This document shows, piece by piece, positions 24,347 to 32,891 of a DNA stretch of 40,438 nt. Under the pieces are notes generated by a model. That model did no database searches and was not told where the DNA came from. It saw only the letters and a list, made by a program, of their open reading frames with translations. The position numbers and the translations under genes are program-made. Each line of letters opens with the position of its first letter. Positions within the stretch are counted from its first letter, which is position 1. Source of the stretch: an uncultured Eisenbergiella sp. (GTDB taxonomy: Bacteria; Bacillota; Clostridia; Lachnospirales; Lachnospiraceae); the NCBI GenBank assembly GCA_947627215.1, contig CANQVD010000034.1:1-40438 (forward strand), in the 5' to 3' direction.

Positions 24347-25164
24347 GCGAGATGGAACGAATGGGGAGAGCGGTTTTGCGGCATATCCGGCTGTACGGGC
24401 TGTTCGTGCGGAACAGCTTTTTAAGCTATGTGGAATATCCGGCGAATTTCTATGCCAGCATGACTATGGAGACGCTGTTTCTGCTGTCCAAGCTGGTCTA
24501 TGTGGTGTTCGTATACGCGGTGGACATCGAGATCAACGGGGTCTCGCCGGATCAGATGCTTTTCTTTACGGGAAGCTATACGATCATGGTGGCCTTTTAT
24601 ACCGGCCTGTTCATGGACAATTTCTTCAACATTTCCGGGTATATCAGCGACGGGACGATGGACATTTACCTGACGAAGCCGGTGTCCGCGCTGATGCTGA
24701 TCTCCCTGCAGCATATCAACTTCGCCTATCCGGTGCCCAATCTGACGGCGGGGATCGTCATGACGGTGATCGGCGCCAGGCGGCTGGACTATACGATCAC
24801 GCTGCGAAACGTACTGGTCTATCTGCTGATCCTGCTGTCCTGCATCGTGGTGATGTACTGCATGTTCCTGATCCCGCAGTTGTTGTCCTTCTGGACGGTG
24901 AAAACGGGGTCGGTGACGCAGATCCTGGACCGAAGCTGGGATCTGAACAACATGCCCATGCACATCTACGGGAAATGGTTCCGGCGGATGGGCACCTATG
25001 TGTTTCCGATCCTGTTCGTGAGCAATGTTCCGGCCATGTACTGGATCGGGCAACTCACCGGCGGGCTGAAGGTCTGGCTCGCGGCCGCGCCCGTGGTATT
25101 TCTGACGCTCCTGAACGTGACCTGGCGGTTCGCCAGCCGGAGGTATGTCAGCGCTGGGAGCTGA
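24343..25164 (+). CDS. ABC-2 family permease, second set, subunit 2
   Basis: 273 residues, about six membrane segments, opening with RHIRLYGLFVRNSFLSYVEYPANF and containing GTMDIYLTKPVSALMLISLQ, parallel to the subunit 2 gene of the first set. AGGAGG lies just upstream; the ATG overlaps the preceding TGA (ATGA). Completes the second exporter. The two sets are the same in gene order, overlaps and family, which indicates an ancient operon duplication that has diverged in sequence. Confidence 0.85.
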   Translation: MSEMERMGRAVLRHIRLYGLFVRNSFLSYVEYPANFYASMTMETLFLLSKLVYVVFVYAVDIEINGVSPDQMLFFTGSYTIMVAFYTGLFMDNFFNISGYISDGTMDIYLTKPVSALMLISLQHINFAYPVPNLTAGIVMTVIGARRLDYTITLRNVLVYLLILLSCIVVMYCMFLIPQLLSFWTVKTGSVTQILDRSWDLNNMPMHIYGKWFRRMGTYVFPILFVSNVPAMYWIGQLTGGLKVWLAAAPVVFLTLLNVTWRFASRRYVSAGS

Positions 25165-25353
25165 GTGGGGCTTTTCGGAGCGGGACAGGTTCTTTGGCAG
25201 TAAAGATCATTACGCATGAAAAGGATATAATTTTGGTATTCTTAACAGCTTGGATGATGACGATTTCCAGTAACCGGTTTTGCAGCCCGGAATGTAAAAA
25301 CAGGTATAATGTCTACAGAAGTCAGAAGAATAAGCCTGACGAGGAGATACAAA

Positions 25354-26819
25354 ATGAAGATTGACAGATGGATAGCGGAAGCGACGGAATGCGATTTTAA
25401 GGTCGCTCTGGAAACGAGAAAACCCAAAAGCTGGCTCAAAAGATCAGCGCCTTTGCCAATGGAAGCGGTGGAACATTGTTCTTCGGCATTGATAATGACA
25501 GAAATATAATCGGCTTGGCTGATGCGCAGATTGATGCCGAGGCAATCAGCCGATTGATAAAAGAACGTATTACGCCTTTCCCAAACTTTATTTTGTCGCC
25601 CGAAAGAGAGCTTGGCAAAGACATTCTGATATTGACCGTATCTGCGGGACGAACCACACCGTATTATTATAAGGCTGACGGCGTGATGGAAGCCTATATC
25701 CGTATTGGGAATGAAAGTGTAATCGCGCCGGATTACGTTCTGAACCAGTTGATTTTGAAAGGAATGCATCGCACTTATGATGCGCTTCCTACCGAGTACA
25801 GTTTCACGGACTATGCCTTTTCCAAGTTGAGGGAGAGATACAAGGTATGGACAGGAAACAGCATGGAGGATAAGCTGTTTGATTCTTTTGAGATTCGGGA
25901 TGAACAAGGAAAGCTGACAAATGCTGGCGCTTTGATTGCGGACGACTCTCCCATACGCCATTCGCGCTTGTTCTGTACTCGATGGAACGGGCTGGATAAG
26001 AGTGGCGGCATGGTCGATGCTCTGGATGGCGCGGAGTATTCCGGCAGTCTAATCATTCTTTTGAACGAGGGCGTCAGCTTTGTGAAGCGGAATATGAAGA
26101 CGCGCTGGAAGAAAGCCGCTGATTCTCGGATCGAGATGCCCGACTACTGTGAGAGAAGTGTTTTTGAGGCCCTCGTAAATGCTCTGATTCATCGTGATTA
26201 CCTGATTTTAGGGAGTGAGGTTCATATTGATATCTACGATGATCGGCTTACGATTCATTCTCCCGGCGGCATGGCGGACGGAACGCGGATACAGGAACGG
26301 GATATAGAAAATGTTTCCTCCACTCGGCGAAATCCCATTCTGGCAGACATTTTCGGGCGGCTGGGATATATGGAGCGGCAGGGCAGCGGCTTTAAGAAAA
26401 TCACTGACGCCTATCATGCCGCCTACAATTTCCGCACGGAGTTGGAGCCGGTTTTCTATTCGGATGTCACTTCGTTTCAGGTCACATTATATAACCTGAA
26501 TTATGAGGCAGAGATAGACGCTGGAAAGGCCACGGCAGAAAATGCTGTGATTGATGCCGACCATGTTGCGATTGAAGTTGCGATTGAAGTTGCGATTGAG
26601 AAACTGACCGCAAGCCCAAACACAATTCGGAAAGCGCAGGCTGTCTTTATGAAAGTGGGAACCGATGGGGTATTTGGTCGTTCTGACATTGCGGCGATTA
26701 CAAACGATTCTGTAACCGCTGCCGGAAATCTGATTACCAAGCTGAAGAAAGCAGATTTGATTGAAGAGGTCAGCGGATACGGCAAGGGAAAATACATTTT
26801 CAAAAAACCGGATCGATAA
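25354..26819 (+). pseudogene. Frameshifted AlbA_2/Schlafen-type ATP-binding transcriptional regulator
   Basis: Two frames together make one protein of about 488 residues. From the ATG at 25354 (GAGGAG upstream) the first 30 residues (ECDFKVALETRKPKSWLK) belong to an AlbA_2 domain. Near 25437-25442, at AAAAG, the reading must step back one base to continue as ISAFANGSGGTLFFGID and onward to 26819. The rest has the C-terminal GHKL-like part (ALVNALIHRDY, SPGGM, ENVSSTRRNPILADIFGRLGYMERQGSGF) and a final winged helix. Without the step the upstream frame stops at 25509. A one-base deletion or sequencing error is most likely. The AAAAG tract is a weak slippery site, and no strong downstream structure was noticed. 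A start inside the second frame (ATG at 25476 region) would lose half the AlbA_2 domain. Confidence 0.75.
26565..26600 (+). repeat. Three 12-bp tandem repeats inside the AlbA_2 gene
   Basis: GTTGCGATTGAA occurs at 26565, 26577 and 26589 (the last ends in G), coding for Val-Ala-Ile-Glu three times in the linker before the C-terminal winged helix. The repeat keeps frame and could vary in number between strains by slippage. Confidence 0.75.
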
Positions 26820-26823
26820 AAAG

Positions 26824-26862
26824 ATTGCCCGCTATCAGCGCAAAGCTGATAGCGGGCAATTT
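26824..26862. terminator. Bidirectional rho-independent terminator
   Basis: ATTGCCCGCTATCAGC pairs perfectly with GCTGATAGCGGGCAAT around a five-base loop (26824-26860). On the minus strand it is followed by five Ts, on the plus strand by three. It serves the convergent AlbA_2 and CD3324-family genes. Confidence 0.85.
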
Positions 26863-26883
26863 GTCAGGCATATGCAAGTTCTG

Positions 26884-27198
26884 TCAAAACGATTTTCTCC
26901 GGCCCTCCCGCATTCTTTCCTCCGGCGGGGATCCCTCCCGATGCCGGTATATGATGTTTCGAACCGTGTTTTCCGCCAGACCGAACCGGGCCGCCAGCTC
27001 CTTTATGGGAACCTTTTGCCGGTGTGCTTCCCGAATAAGCCGGTTTCTCTCCGCGTAATACTGCCGCGTGCCGTTGGCCCCGCCCCATTCCTTCTTTTCC
27101 TCCGCTCTGGGGATATAGAGCAGGCCGCCCTGAAAATAGGCCCGAAGGCCGCTCAGGATTTCTTCCGGAAGGATAACTGCTGCATTCTGATATTTCAT
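26884..27198 (-). CDS. CD3324-family small HTH protein
   Basis: 104 residues. The N-terminal half (KYQNAAVILPEEILSGL, GGLLYIPRAEEKKEWG, GTRQYYAERNRLIREA) matches the CD3324 family of Clostridia. The second half has a helix-turn-helix, IKELAARFGLAENTVRNIIYRH, resembling resolvase or sigma-type DNA-binding helices. AAGGAGG lies six bases upstream of the ATG. Members are widely present near mobile or accessory genes; I know of no demonstrated function. A small inverted repeat AATGAA/TTCATT at about 27207-27223 lies just before the ribosome binding site and could be an operator. Confidence 0.75.
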   Translation of the reverse strand: MKYQNAAVILPEEILSGLRAYFQGGLLYIPRAEEKKEWGGANGTRQYYAERNRLIREAHRQKVPIKELAARFGLAENTVRNIIYRHREGSPPEERMREGRRKSF

Positions 27199-27663
27199 TC
27201 CGTCCTCCTTAATGAATTTTTTTCATTAAGTGCAGAAACAGCAGCGCATATAGAAACATTTCCCCACGCAAAATCCTATATGCCCGCTATTCTGCGTGGT
27301 TCAAACAGACGGCACAGATATTATCCCGACGCATCGTTTCTCCCTTCCTCTCTGTTGAAGAATGACAGACGCTCCGCGGGCAGCCCCGGAAGAGTTCTGC
27401 GTTCTGTTTTCATTATAGACATCCTCGGGCAAAATTTCAAGGACGGAATGTTGTCGTGTTTCCGCAAGAATCGGGGTCGACGGACATCCGTGGCAGCGCA
27501 GCGATTTGAATCTGCCGATCACGTTAAGCTGTTCCTGAATGGTAAAGGCGGCAGGATACCGTCTTTGGTTTAAACCAAACGCTCCCCTTGTACAGCTTTC
27601 GTGCATACTCTATCCTGTTTCTGACAGCATACTGTAGGAAAAGCAGACGGAGGCCAAGAAACG
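27199..27663. other. Intergenic region with a perfect palindrome
   Basis: 465 bases between divergent genes with no convincing gene. TTTGGTTTAAACCAAA at 27564-27579 is a perfect 16-base palindrome, the size and symmetry of a dimeric repressor site, located just upstream of the promoter of the ABC exporter. The open minus-strand stretch at 27301-27606 has no ribosome binding site and no family resemblance. Confidence 0.6.
27588..27616 (+). promoter_or_regulatory. Promoter of the heterodimeric ABC exporter
   Basis: TTGTAC (27588-27593) and TATCCT (27611-27616) with the optimal 17-base spacer, about 48 bases before the GTG start. The palindrome at 27564 ends eight bases upstream of the -35. Confidence 0.5.
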
Positions 27664-29421
27664 GTGAGAACAGGAGACGGAAAATACAGGGATGAAAGAA
27701 ACGGGGACGGAAAAGCCTTTGAATGCGAGCAGCCCCGTCGCAAACGGTTCAGGGACATAACGAATGCGGTAAAAGGGGAGGCGGTCAGGAAGAAAAGGCT
27801 TTTCATCGGAGTGGGGGCCGCGCTGGCCGCGGAAACTGTGACCGCTCTGTGCATGCCGCAGCTTCTGAGCCGGATCCTGGATCAGCTGACGGTGCAGTCG
27901 AACGCATGGCTGTACGGCGCCGCGGCGGCATATTGCGGCGTCGTTCTGCTGAAAGGGGCCGTCAGCGTTTTCAACACATATCTGAGTGAAAAGCTGGGAT
28001 GGGGCCTGTGCGACTGTCTGCGGGCGGATCTGTTCCGGGTGGTCTATGATCTTCGGATGGAGCAGCACAGCAGGATCAGGGCGGGAGAATTCCTGGAGCG
28101 GCTGGAAGGGGATGTCAATATTCTGGCGGGCTTTTTTTCCAGCATGTTCATCGATATCCTGGGAAGCGTCCTGCTGGTGGCGGGGATCCTGTTCGTGTTC
28201 TGGCAGAAGTCCGGCGTGCTGAGCGGGATCTTCACGGTGCTGTCTGCCGGGATCCTGCTGCTCTTTATGACGACGCAGAAGGGGATTGCCCGGTTATGGG
28301 AGGCGGCGCGGGCCGGGGAAACGGAGGTGCTGGGGGAATTCAGCCAGGCGGTGGAAGCGGAAAGGGACATCGCGGGGCTGCAGAAGAGCGCCTATGTGCT
28401 GGACCGTTTTGAACATCGGTACGCCCGTTTCGGGAAACGGCAGGTGCGGGCTTCTTTTCTCGGAAATCTTCCGGCCACGGCGTTTTTCTCCCTGCTGAAC
28501 CTGGGAGAGGGGACGGTGCTGGCCGTCGGCGTGTTCCTGATGGGGCAGGGGCGGATGTCGCTGGGAGAGCTCTATCTGATACTGAGCTATGCCGGGATCC
28601 TGAACTTCCCCTTTTACCGGCTGAAAAACGAGTTCGCGCAGCTCCCGGCGGCGCTGGCGGCGGCGGAACGGATCGGCGGCATATACGGCATGCGGGAGCC
28701 CCCGCGGGAAACGGGAACGGAAAAGGCCCCGGCGGACGGAAGCGTCGTGTTTCAGAACGTTTCCTTCTGCTATGAACCGGAGCAGGAGGTGCTGAAAAAT
28801 GTGAGCTTTTCCGTCCGGTCCGGAGAAAAGGTCCTGATAGAGGGACGGACCGGCGGCGGGAAAAGCACGATCCTTTCGCTCATCGCGGGGCTTTATGCGG
28901 AAACCGCGGGCAGCGTCCTCGTGGGCGGACATGCGGTGAGCGCTTATTCCAGGGAGGCGTATGGCCGCATCGTTTACTGTATTTTTCAGTCCAATCCGAT
29001 CCTGAACGATACGCTGCGCAGTAACCTGACCAGATACGGCGGCGGGTATGACGATGCGGCCATCCTGGAGGCGGTCAGCGCCGTCGGGCTGGAGGACTGG
29101 ATGCGAAAGAGCGGCCGGGGACTGGACAGCGTCATTTCCGGGGAGGACGTGACGCGGGATGAGGCCCAGCGCATCGCCTGGGCGGGCGCATTGCTGGCAA
29201 AGCCCGCGGTCCTGCTGGCGGACGAGTTCGACGCCGTGATCCGGGAGGATACGGTGCGGCTCATCGACGGATTGATCGGCAGCTTTTTCGCGGACACCAC
29301 GGTTCTTTTTGTGAGCCACAGGAAGAGAAGCGCGGTACAGGTACAGAAAAGGATTCTGGTGGAGGAGGGGGAGGTTTTTGCCGTTCCCGTCCGGCAGAAT
29401 GCATCGGAAAGCGGGGAATGA
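27664..29421 (+). CDS. ABC exporter half-transporter, Walker-competent subunit with lost signature
   Basis: 585 residues: membrane domain about 45-335, ATPase domain about 358-575. Walker A is intact (GRTGGGKST, Lys about 400), as are the Q-loop Gln (CIFQSNPIL, about 442), the Walker B with catalytic Glu (AVLLADEFDAV, about D520-E521) and the H-loop His (FVSHRK, about 552). The signature, normally LSGGQ before QRIA, reads VTRDEAQRIAWAGALL, so it is destroyed. The next gene shows the opposite pattern, so the pair would share one working ATP site. The start is GTG with GGAGG ten bases upstream. The substrate is unknown; no peptide precursor or maturation gene was seen beside it. Confidence 0.85.
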   Translation: MRTGDGKYRDERNGDGKAFECEQPRRKRFRDITNAVKGEAVRKKRLFIGVGAALAAETVTALCMPQLLSRILDQLTVQSNAWLYGAAAAYCGVVLLKGAVSVFNTYLSEKLGWGLCDCLRADLFRVVYDLRMEQHSRIRAGEFLERLEGDVNILAGFFSSMFIDILGSVLLVAGILFVFWQKSGVLSGIFTVLSAGILLLFMTTQKGIARLWEAARAGETEVLGEFSQAVEAERDIAGLQKSAYVLDRFEHRYARFGKRQVRASFLGNLPATAFFSLLNLGEGTVLAVGVFLMGQGRMSLGELYLILSYAGILNFPFYRLKNEFAQLPAALAAAERIGGIYGMREPPRETGTEKAPADGSVVFQNVSFCYEPEQEVLKNVSFSVRSGEKVLIEGRTGGGKSTILSLIAGLYAETAGSVLVGGHAVSAYSREAYGRIVYCIFQSNPILNDTLRSNLTRYGGGYDDAAILEAVSAVGLEDWMRKSGRGLDSVISGEDVTRDEAQRIAWAGALLAKPAVLLADEFDAVIREDTVRLIDGLIGSFFADTTVLFVSHRKRSAVQVQKRILVEEGEVFAVPVRQNASESGE

Positions 29422-29425
29422 GGAC

Positions 29426-31051
29426 ATGCGGAAACGGATCGGAAATGAAAAAATTTTTATGCGGGAAGGAAAAACCGGGCCCGGATGCGCACAGCCCGGA
29501 GCGGGAAAAGAGGGAGAAAGCATTTACCGTGCCGCGATACGGGGCGTTCGCTTCTTTGGCCTTTTTATCATTCTGACGGAGACGGCCGCCTATACCTTCA
29601 GTTTTCTGGTCAGCGGACTGATCCGGAAGGATGTCTTCAACCTTCTGGAGGGAAAGCCGGTGTCCCTCGGAATCCTTTCCCTGACGGTCCTGATCCTGCT
29701 GGATATCGCGGTGCCCCTGCTCATCAACGCCGTGAAACAGATCAATGCCGGGCTGGCCGCAAAGCTGAAGGTGCGGATCTCGCGGAACGTGAAGCGCTGG
29801 CTGCTGGAATGCGTGCTCCGCATCCCGCTGGATGAAAGGATGCCGCTGGGAGAGGGAGAGACGATCAGTCTGTTCCGAAATGAGTGTGAGGACGTGAGCG
29901 GATTTTTCATGGAATTCTATTATCAGGTCCCGAAGATCGTCCTGTCCTGCGCGATCCTGATCGTGATGTTCGGCGTCCATCCGCTGTTCGCCGCGGTCAG
30001 CCTGTGCCCCACCGTCCTCATCCTGGCGCTGCTGCGGAGGATGTCCCGGCGCGTCGCGGCCTATCGGGAGTCCGCCCGCAGATCGACTGGCGAGGTCACG
30101 AATTTTCTGAACACCTTTCTGGGGAACATCGCGTTTTTCAAAATGATCGGGGACAGAGAGAGGGTGTACGATGCCTTTCGGAGCAAATGCGGGGAACGGG
30201 CGGGAAACGAGATCCGGGACCGCGTGTTCGACCGGGTGCTGGGTGTTTTTTCGGAGAACGCGTCGGATCTGACGCTGGGCGTCATTCTGCTGATCGCCAT
30301 CCCCTTTTTCGCCGCCGGAAGATTTACCGTGGGGGAATTCGTCATGTTTGAGTATTATTATGCTTTTTTGACCTCTCTGCCGGGGGCTCTGGGGAGTCTG
30401 GTCAGGAAAAGCAGGCAGACGAAGGTTTCCGTAAAGCGGATGGAGGTCATGCGGCACGAAAATGTCCGGCGTGAGAACATTCGGAAGGAGACCGTCCGGT
30501 ATGAAGCCGGAGGACTGTATCTCTCTCTGGAAGTGCGCGGAGAAAGAACAGAGATAGAAGCGCACAGGGGACAGAGCATCCTGTTCGTCAGCGAAAACCG
30601 ACAGACGGGAAGTGAGCTTCTGCGGCGGCTGTTCGTGCGCTGTACGGAAAAAGAGGTCTGCTGTTACGTGCCGGAGGATCCCGTGCTGTTCGACGAATCC
30701 GTCCGGGAGAATATCTGTCTGGACAGCGCTTATGAGGAGGAAAGATTTGCCGGGGTGCTGGAGAAGACGGATCTGTGGGAGGACGTGAGATCCTTCCCGG
30801 ACGGGATACAGAAAAGGGCGGGCAGGAAAGGGATGGCCGTTTCCGGCGGGCAGAGGAAGCGGATCGGCATCGCCAGGGCCCTCTATTCAGGCGCGCAGAT
30901 CCTGTTCCTCGACGGCTTCTCCGATCAGGTGGACCGGGCGACGGAGGAAAAGCTGCTCGCCCGCATTCTGCGGCAGTTTGACGGGATCCTCCTGCTGGCA
31001 TCGGATTCCGCCAGGGCGGCGGAGATGGCGGACCGGGTGGTGAGGCTCTGA
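29426..31051 (+). CDS. ABC exporter half-transporter, degenerate ATPase subunit retaining the signature
   Basis: 541 residues: membrane domain about 35-325 (six segments), ATPase-like domain about 360-541. The Walker A region reads FVSENRQTGSELL and lacks the GK(S/T) loop. The Q-loop Gln is Glu (VPEDPVLF, about 417), the Walker B Glu is Gly (ILFLDGFSDQ, about 497), and the H-loop His is replaced in LLASDSAR. Only the signature is intact: VSGGQRKRIGIARAL (about 472-486). It cannot bind and hydrolyse ATP by itself but can supply the signature to the partner's site. The ATG at 29426 follows AATGAGGAC, five bases after the partner's stop. It ends convergently with the GH39 gene. Confidence 0.85.
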   Translation: MRKRIGNEKIFMREGKTGPGCAQPGAGKEGESIYRAAIRGVRFFGLFIILTETAAYTFSFLVSGLIRKDVFNLLEGKPVSLGILSLTVLILLDIAVPLLINAVKQINAGLAAKLKVRISRNVKRWLLECVLRIPLDERMPLGEGETISLFRNECEDVSGFFMEFYYQVPKIVLSCAILIVMFGVHPLFAAVSLCPTVLILALLRRMSRRVAAYRESARRSTGEVTNFLNTFLGNIAFFKMIGDRERVYDAFRSKCGERAGNEIRDRVFDRVLGVFSENASDLTLGVILLIAIPFFAAGRFTVGEFVMFEYYYAFLTSLPGALGSLVRKSRQTKVSVKRMEVMRHENVRRENIRKETVRYEAGGLYLSLEVRGERTEIEAHRGQSILFVSENRQTGSELLRRLFVRCTEKEVCCYVPEDPVLFDESVRENICLDSAYEEERFAGVLEKTDLWEDVRSFPDGIQKRAGRKGMAVSGGQRKRIGIARALYSGAQILFLDGFSDQVDRATEEKLLARILRQFDGILLLASDSARAAEMADRVVRL

Positions 31052-31063
31052 GAGAGCCTCACC
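31039..31063. terminator. Shared hairpin over both convergent stop codons
   Basis: GGTGAGGCTCT and AGAGCCTCACC form a perfect 11-base stem with a three-base loop. The exporter stop (31049-31051) and the GH39 stop (31061-31059) are both inside it. No T-run on either strand, so efficiency is uncertain. Confidence 0.5.
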
Positions 31064-32579
31064 GAAGGCCGACCGCCCGTTCGTAATCGTAACCGCGGTC
31101 GCTGTTCTGGCACACGGGATACAGTTCAAAATAGACGACGGCAAATTCCTTCAGCTCCAGGGCGCACTGCACTTTCTCTCCGGCTTCGATCCTTCTGCTG
31201 GAAAGGAACGGACGGGACGCCTCCCGCAGGAGCTTTAGCTGACGGGGGGAGAGGCTGGCGGGCTCGCCCATGTCGTGCCAGAGGCGCAGCGGATTGCAGG
31301 TATCTTCGTCCACCGTTTCGGTGAGCAGCAGATATGGCCCGCTTTCCGCGGCGGGCAGCGTCAGGGAAAGGAGCAGTGTTCTCCCGGTTCTGGTCCGGGC
31401 GCTGTTCCAGGCGATGCCGCAGTAGCAGCCGGTCTTTTCCTCCAGCACCAGCAGCTCCCCGGAACGGTGGATGCATCTGCCGCGTCCCTGCAGCTCTTTG
31501 AAAAAGCGGAAGGTCCAGAAGGTGGGCTTGGGGATCACGCCGTTTGCCACCAGCCCGAAGCCGCCGTGGAAGGGTGTATAGGGAACGCCCTGTTCCTCGA
31601 ACACATCCCCGAAGGTCCAGTAGGAATAGGATTCGTTCATGTCTCCCAGCCGGGACAACTGCAGCGCCAGATAGGCCGCGTTCTGATTCGTGTCGTGCAG
31701 GGGAGCGTTCGGGATATAGGAGGTGTTGAACTCCGTCAGATGGATCGGCAGCCCCCGGAACCGGTCAAAGCTGTCGATGATATCGCGGGTGGTCTGCAGG
31801 TTCGCGAAGCCCTCCTCGGGATCGGACAGGTTCACATAACCGTAATGCCCTTCGTGCTCCGGCAGATCCGTGGTATAGTGGTGCCTGGTGATGAAATCCG
31901 GGACGATCCCTTCCGCCGCGCAGAATTCCAGAAAAGAGCGGATCCAGAATTCGTCCCGGACGCCGCAGACGGCGGGGCCGCCGACGCGGAATGCGGAATC
32001 CAGCGCCTTGACGGCGAAAAAGGTATGGCGGAAGAGCCGGAAATATTCTTCCATATCCGCATTTTCCCAAAAACCGGGCAGGTTCGGCTCGTTCCACACC
32101 TCGATGGGCCACTGTACCACCTCGTCCCTGCCGTACCGTTCCATGAGGTGGGAGAGGGTGGCGGTCACGAGGGCGCACCAGGCCTCATAGCTGGCGGGCG
32201 GTGTGGTGTTGCCCTTCCAATAGAAGATGGTCTGGCTGCCGCTGGCGAGTCTGGACGGCATGAAGCCCAGCTCGAGGAAGGGCCGCAGCTTCGCTTCCCG
32301 GTAACTGTCCATGACCAGATCCAGATAGGTGAAATTGTATTCCGTGTGCTTCTCGCCCGATCCTGTCTCATATTCCTGGCAGATCGCCATGTCGTCTGAA
32401 AAGAGTCCGTGACCGCGGATATGCTGAAAGCCGATCTCCTTCTGCACGAACTGCAGTTGTTTCTGATATTCCTGCTGCAGGGCCAGCCCCATCCGTCCTG
32501 TGCCCACGCAGAAGTCCACCCGGTTGTGAAAAGCGACTTCTTCTTTTCCTGTGATTAAAAAGGATTTCTGTTCGAGCAT
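31059..32579 (-). CDS. Glycoside hydrolase family 39, beta-xylosidase-like
   Basis: 506 residues, close to the 500 typical of bacterial GH39 beta-xylosidases. The acid/base is the Glu in IEVWNEPNL (about E164) and the nucleophile the Glu in HLTEFNTSY (about E283), matching the family in spacing. A TIM barrel occupies about 1-340 and a beta-sandwich the C-terminal 150 residues. No signal peptide, so it removes xylose or a related sugar from imported oligosaccharides. AGGAGG lies eight bases upstream of the ATG. It is a single-gene unit read divergently from the aldo/keto reductase, from a promoter with a mirror-image twin. Confidence 0.9.
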   Translation of the reverse strand: MLEQKSFLITGKEEVAFHNRVDFCVGTGRMGLALQQEYQKQLQFVQKEIGFQHIRGHGLFSDDMAICQEYETGSGEKHTEYNFTYLDLVMDSYREAKLRPFLELGFMPSRLASGSQTIFYWKGNTTPPASYEAWCALVTATLSHLMERYGRDEVVQWPIEVWNEPNLPGFWENADMEEYFRLFRHTFFAVKALDSAFRVGGPAVCGVRDEFWIRSFLEFCAAEGIVPDFITRHHYTTDLPEHEGHYGYVNLSDPEEGFANLQTTRDIIDSFDRFRGLPIHLTEFNTSYIPNAPLHDTNQNAAYLALQLSRLGDMNESYSYWTFGDVFEEQGVPYTPFHGGFGLVANGVIPKPTFWTFRFFKELQGRGRCIHRSGELLVLEEKTGCYCGIAWNSARTRTGRTLLLSLTLPAAESGPYLLLTETVDEDTCNPLRLWHDMGEPASLSPRQLKLLREASRPFLSSRRIEAGEKVQCALELKEFAVVYFELYPVCQNSDRGYDYERAVGLR

Positions 32580-32644
32580 ACGGGGTTCCTCCTGTTTTCT
32601 TTCGTTCTGTTTTTGTCCGGCCGTCCGGCGTTTTTTCTGATTCC

Positions 32645-32717
32645 AACATAATGCCTGCGGGAAGGGATGTCAACCGGAATCTGTGCTCTTGACATCCCTC
32701 CGTGCATGAAGTATATA
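32645..32717. promoter_or_regulatory. Symmetric divergent promoters for GH39 and the reductase
   Basis: GGGATGTCAA (32664-32673) and TTGACATCCC (32689-32698) are perfect inverted copies, each containing a consensus -35 TTGACA. Plus strand: TTGACA 32689-32694, 17 bases, TATATA 32712-32717. Minus strand: TTGACA 32673-32668, 17 bases, TATGTT 32650-32645. Both promoters therefore read outward and their -35 boxes form one dyad. Confidence 0.65.
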
Positions 32718-32801
32718 TGAAGCAGGGATAGAACCCCGTTTTGAGGGGAAGAGATCTGTCTCCGATCCGCGCGAATATTGTTGTCGCAATTACCGATGAT
32801 C

Positions 32802-32813
32802 ATGTGTTATAAT
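32802..32813 (+). promoter_or_regulatory. Second candidate promoter for the reductase (extended -10)
   Basis: TATAAT at 32808-32813 preceded by TG one base upstream. The -35 is poor (TTGTCG lies too far). It is about 80 bases before the reductase start, closer than the divergent promoter. Confidence 0.4.
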
Positions 32814-32891
32814 CCAGTCAGGATCACGTTTGCAGGATCGGGAACAAAGGAGAAAAAAACAGGCTGTGCATTCAGCAAAAGAGAGGAAAAA

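Noticed and set aside
25430-25445. Programmed -1 frameshift in the AlbA_2 gene
   Set aside because: The tract is only AAAAG, not a classic X XXY YYZ heptamer, and no downstream structure or internal Shine-Dalgarno was obvious; a plain indel is simpler.
27301-27606. Open minus-strand stretch of 101 codons between the CD3324-family gene and the exporter
   Set aside because: No ribosome binding site, odd composition, no family resemblance, and it overlaps the palindrome and promoter of the exporter.
27664-31051. Bacteriocin export cluster
   Set aside because: No N-terminal C39 peptidase domain in either subunit, and no precursor or modification gene nearby.
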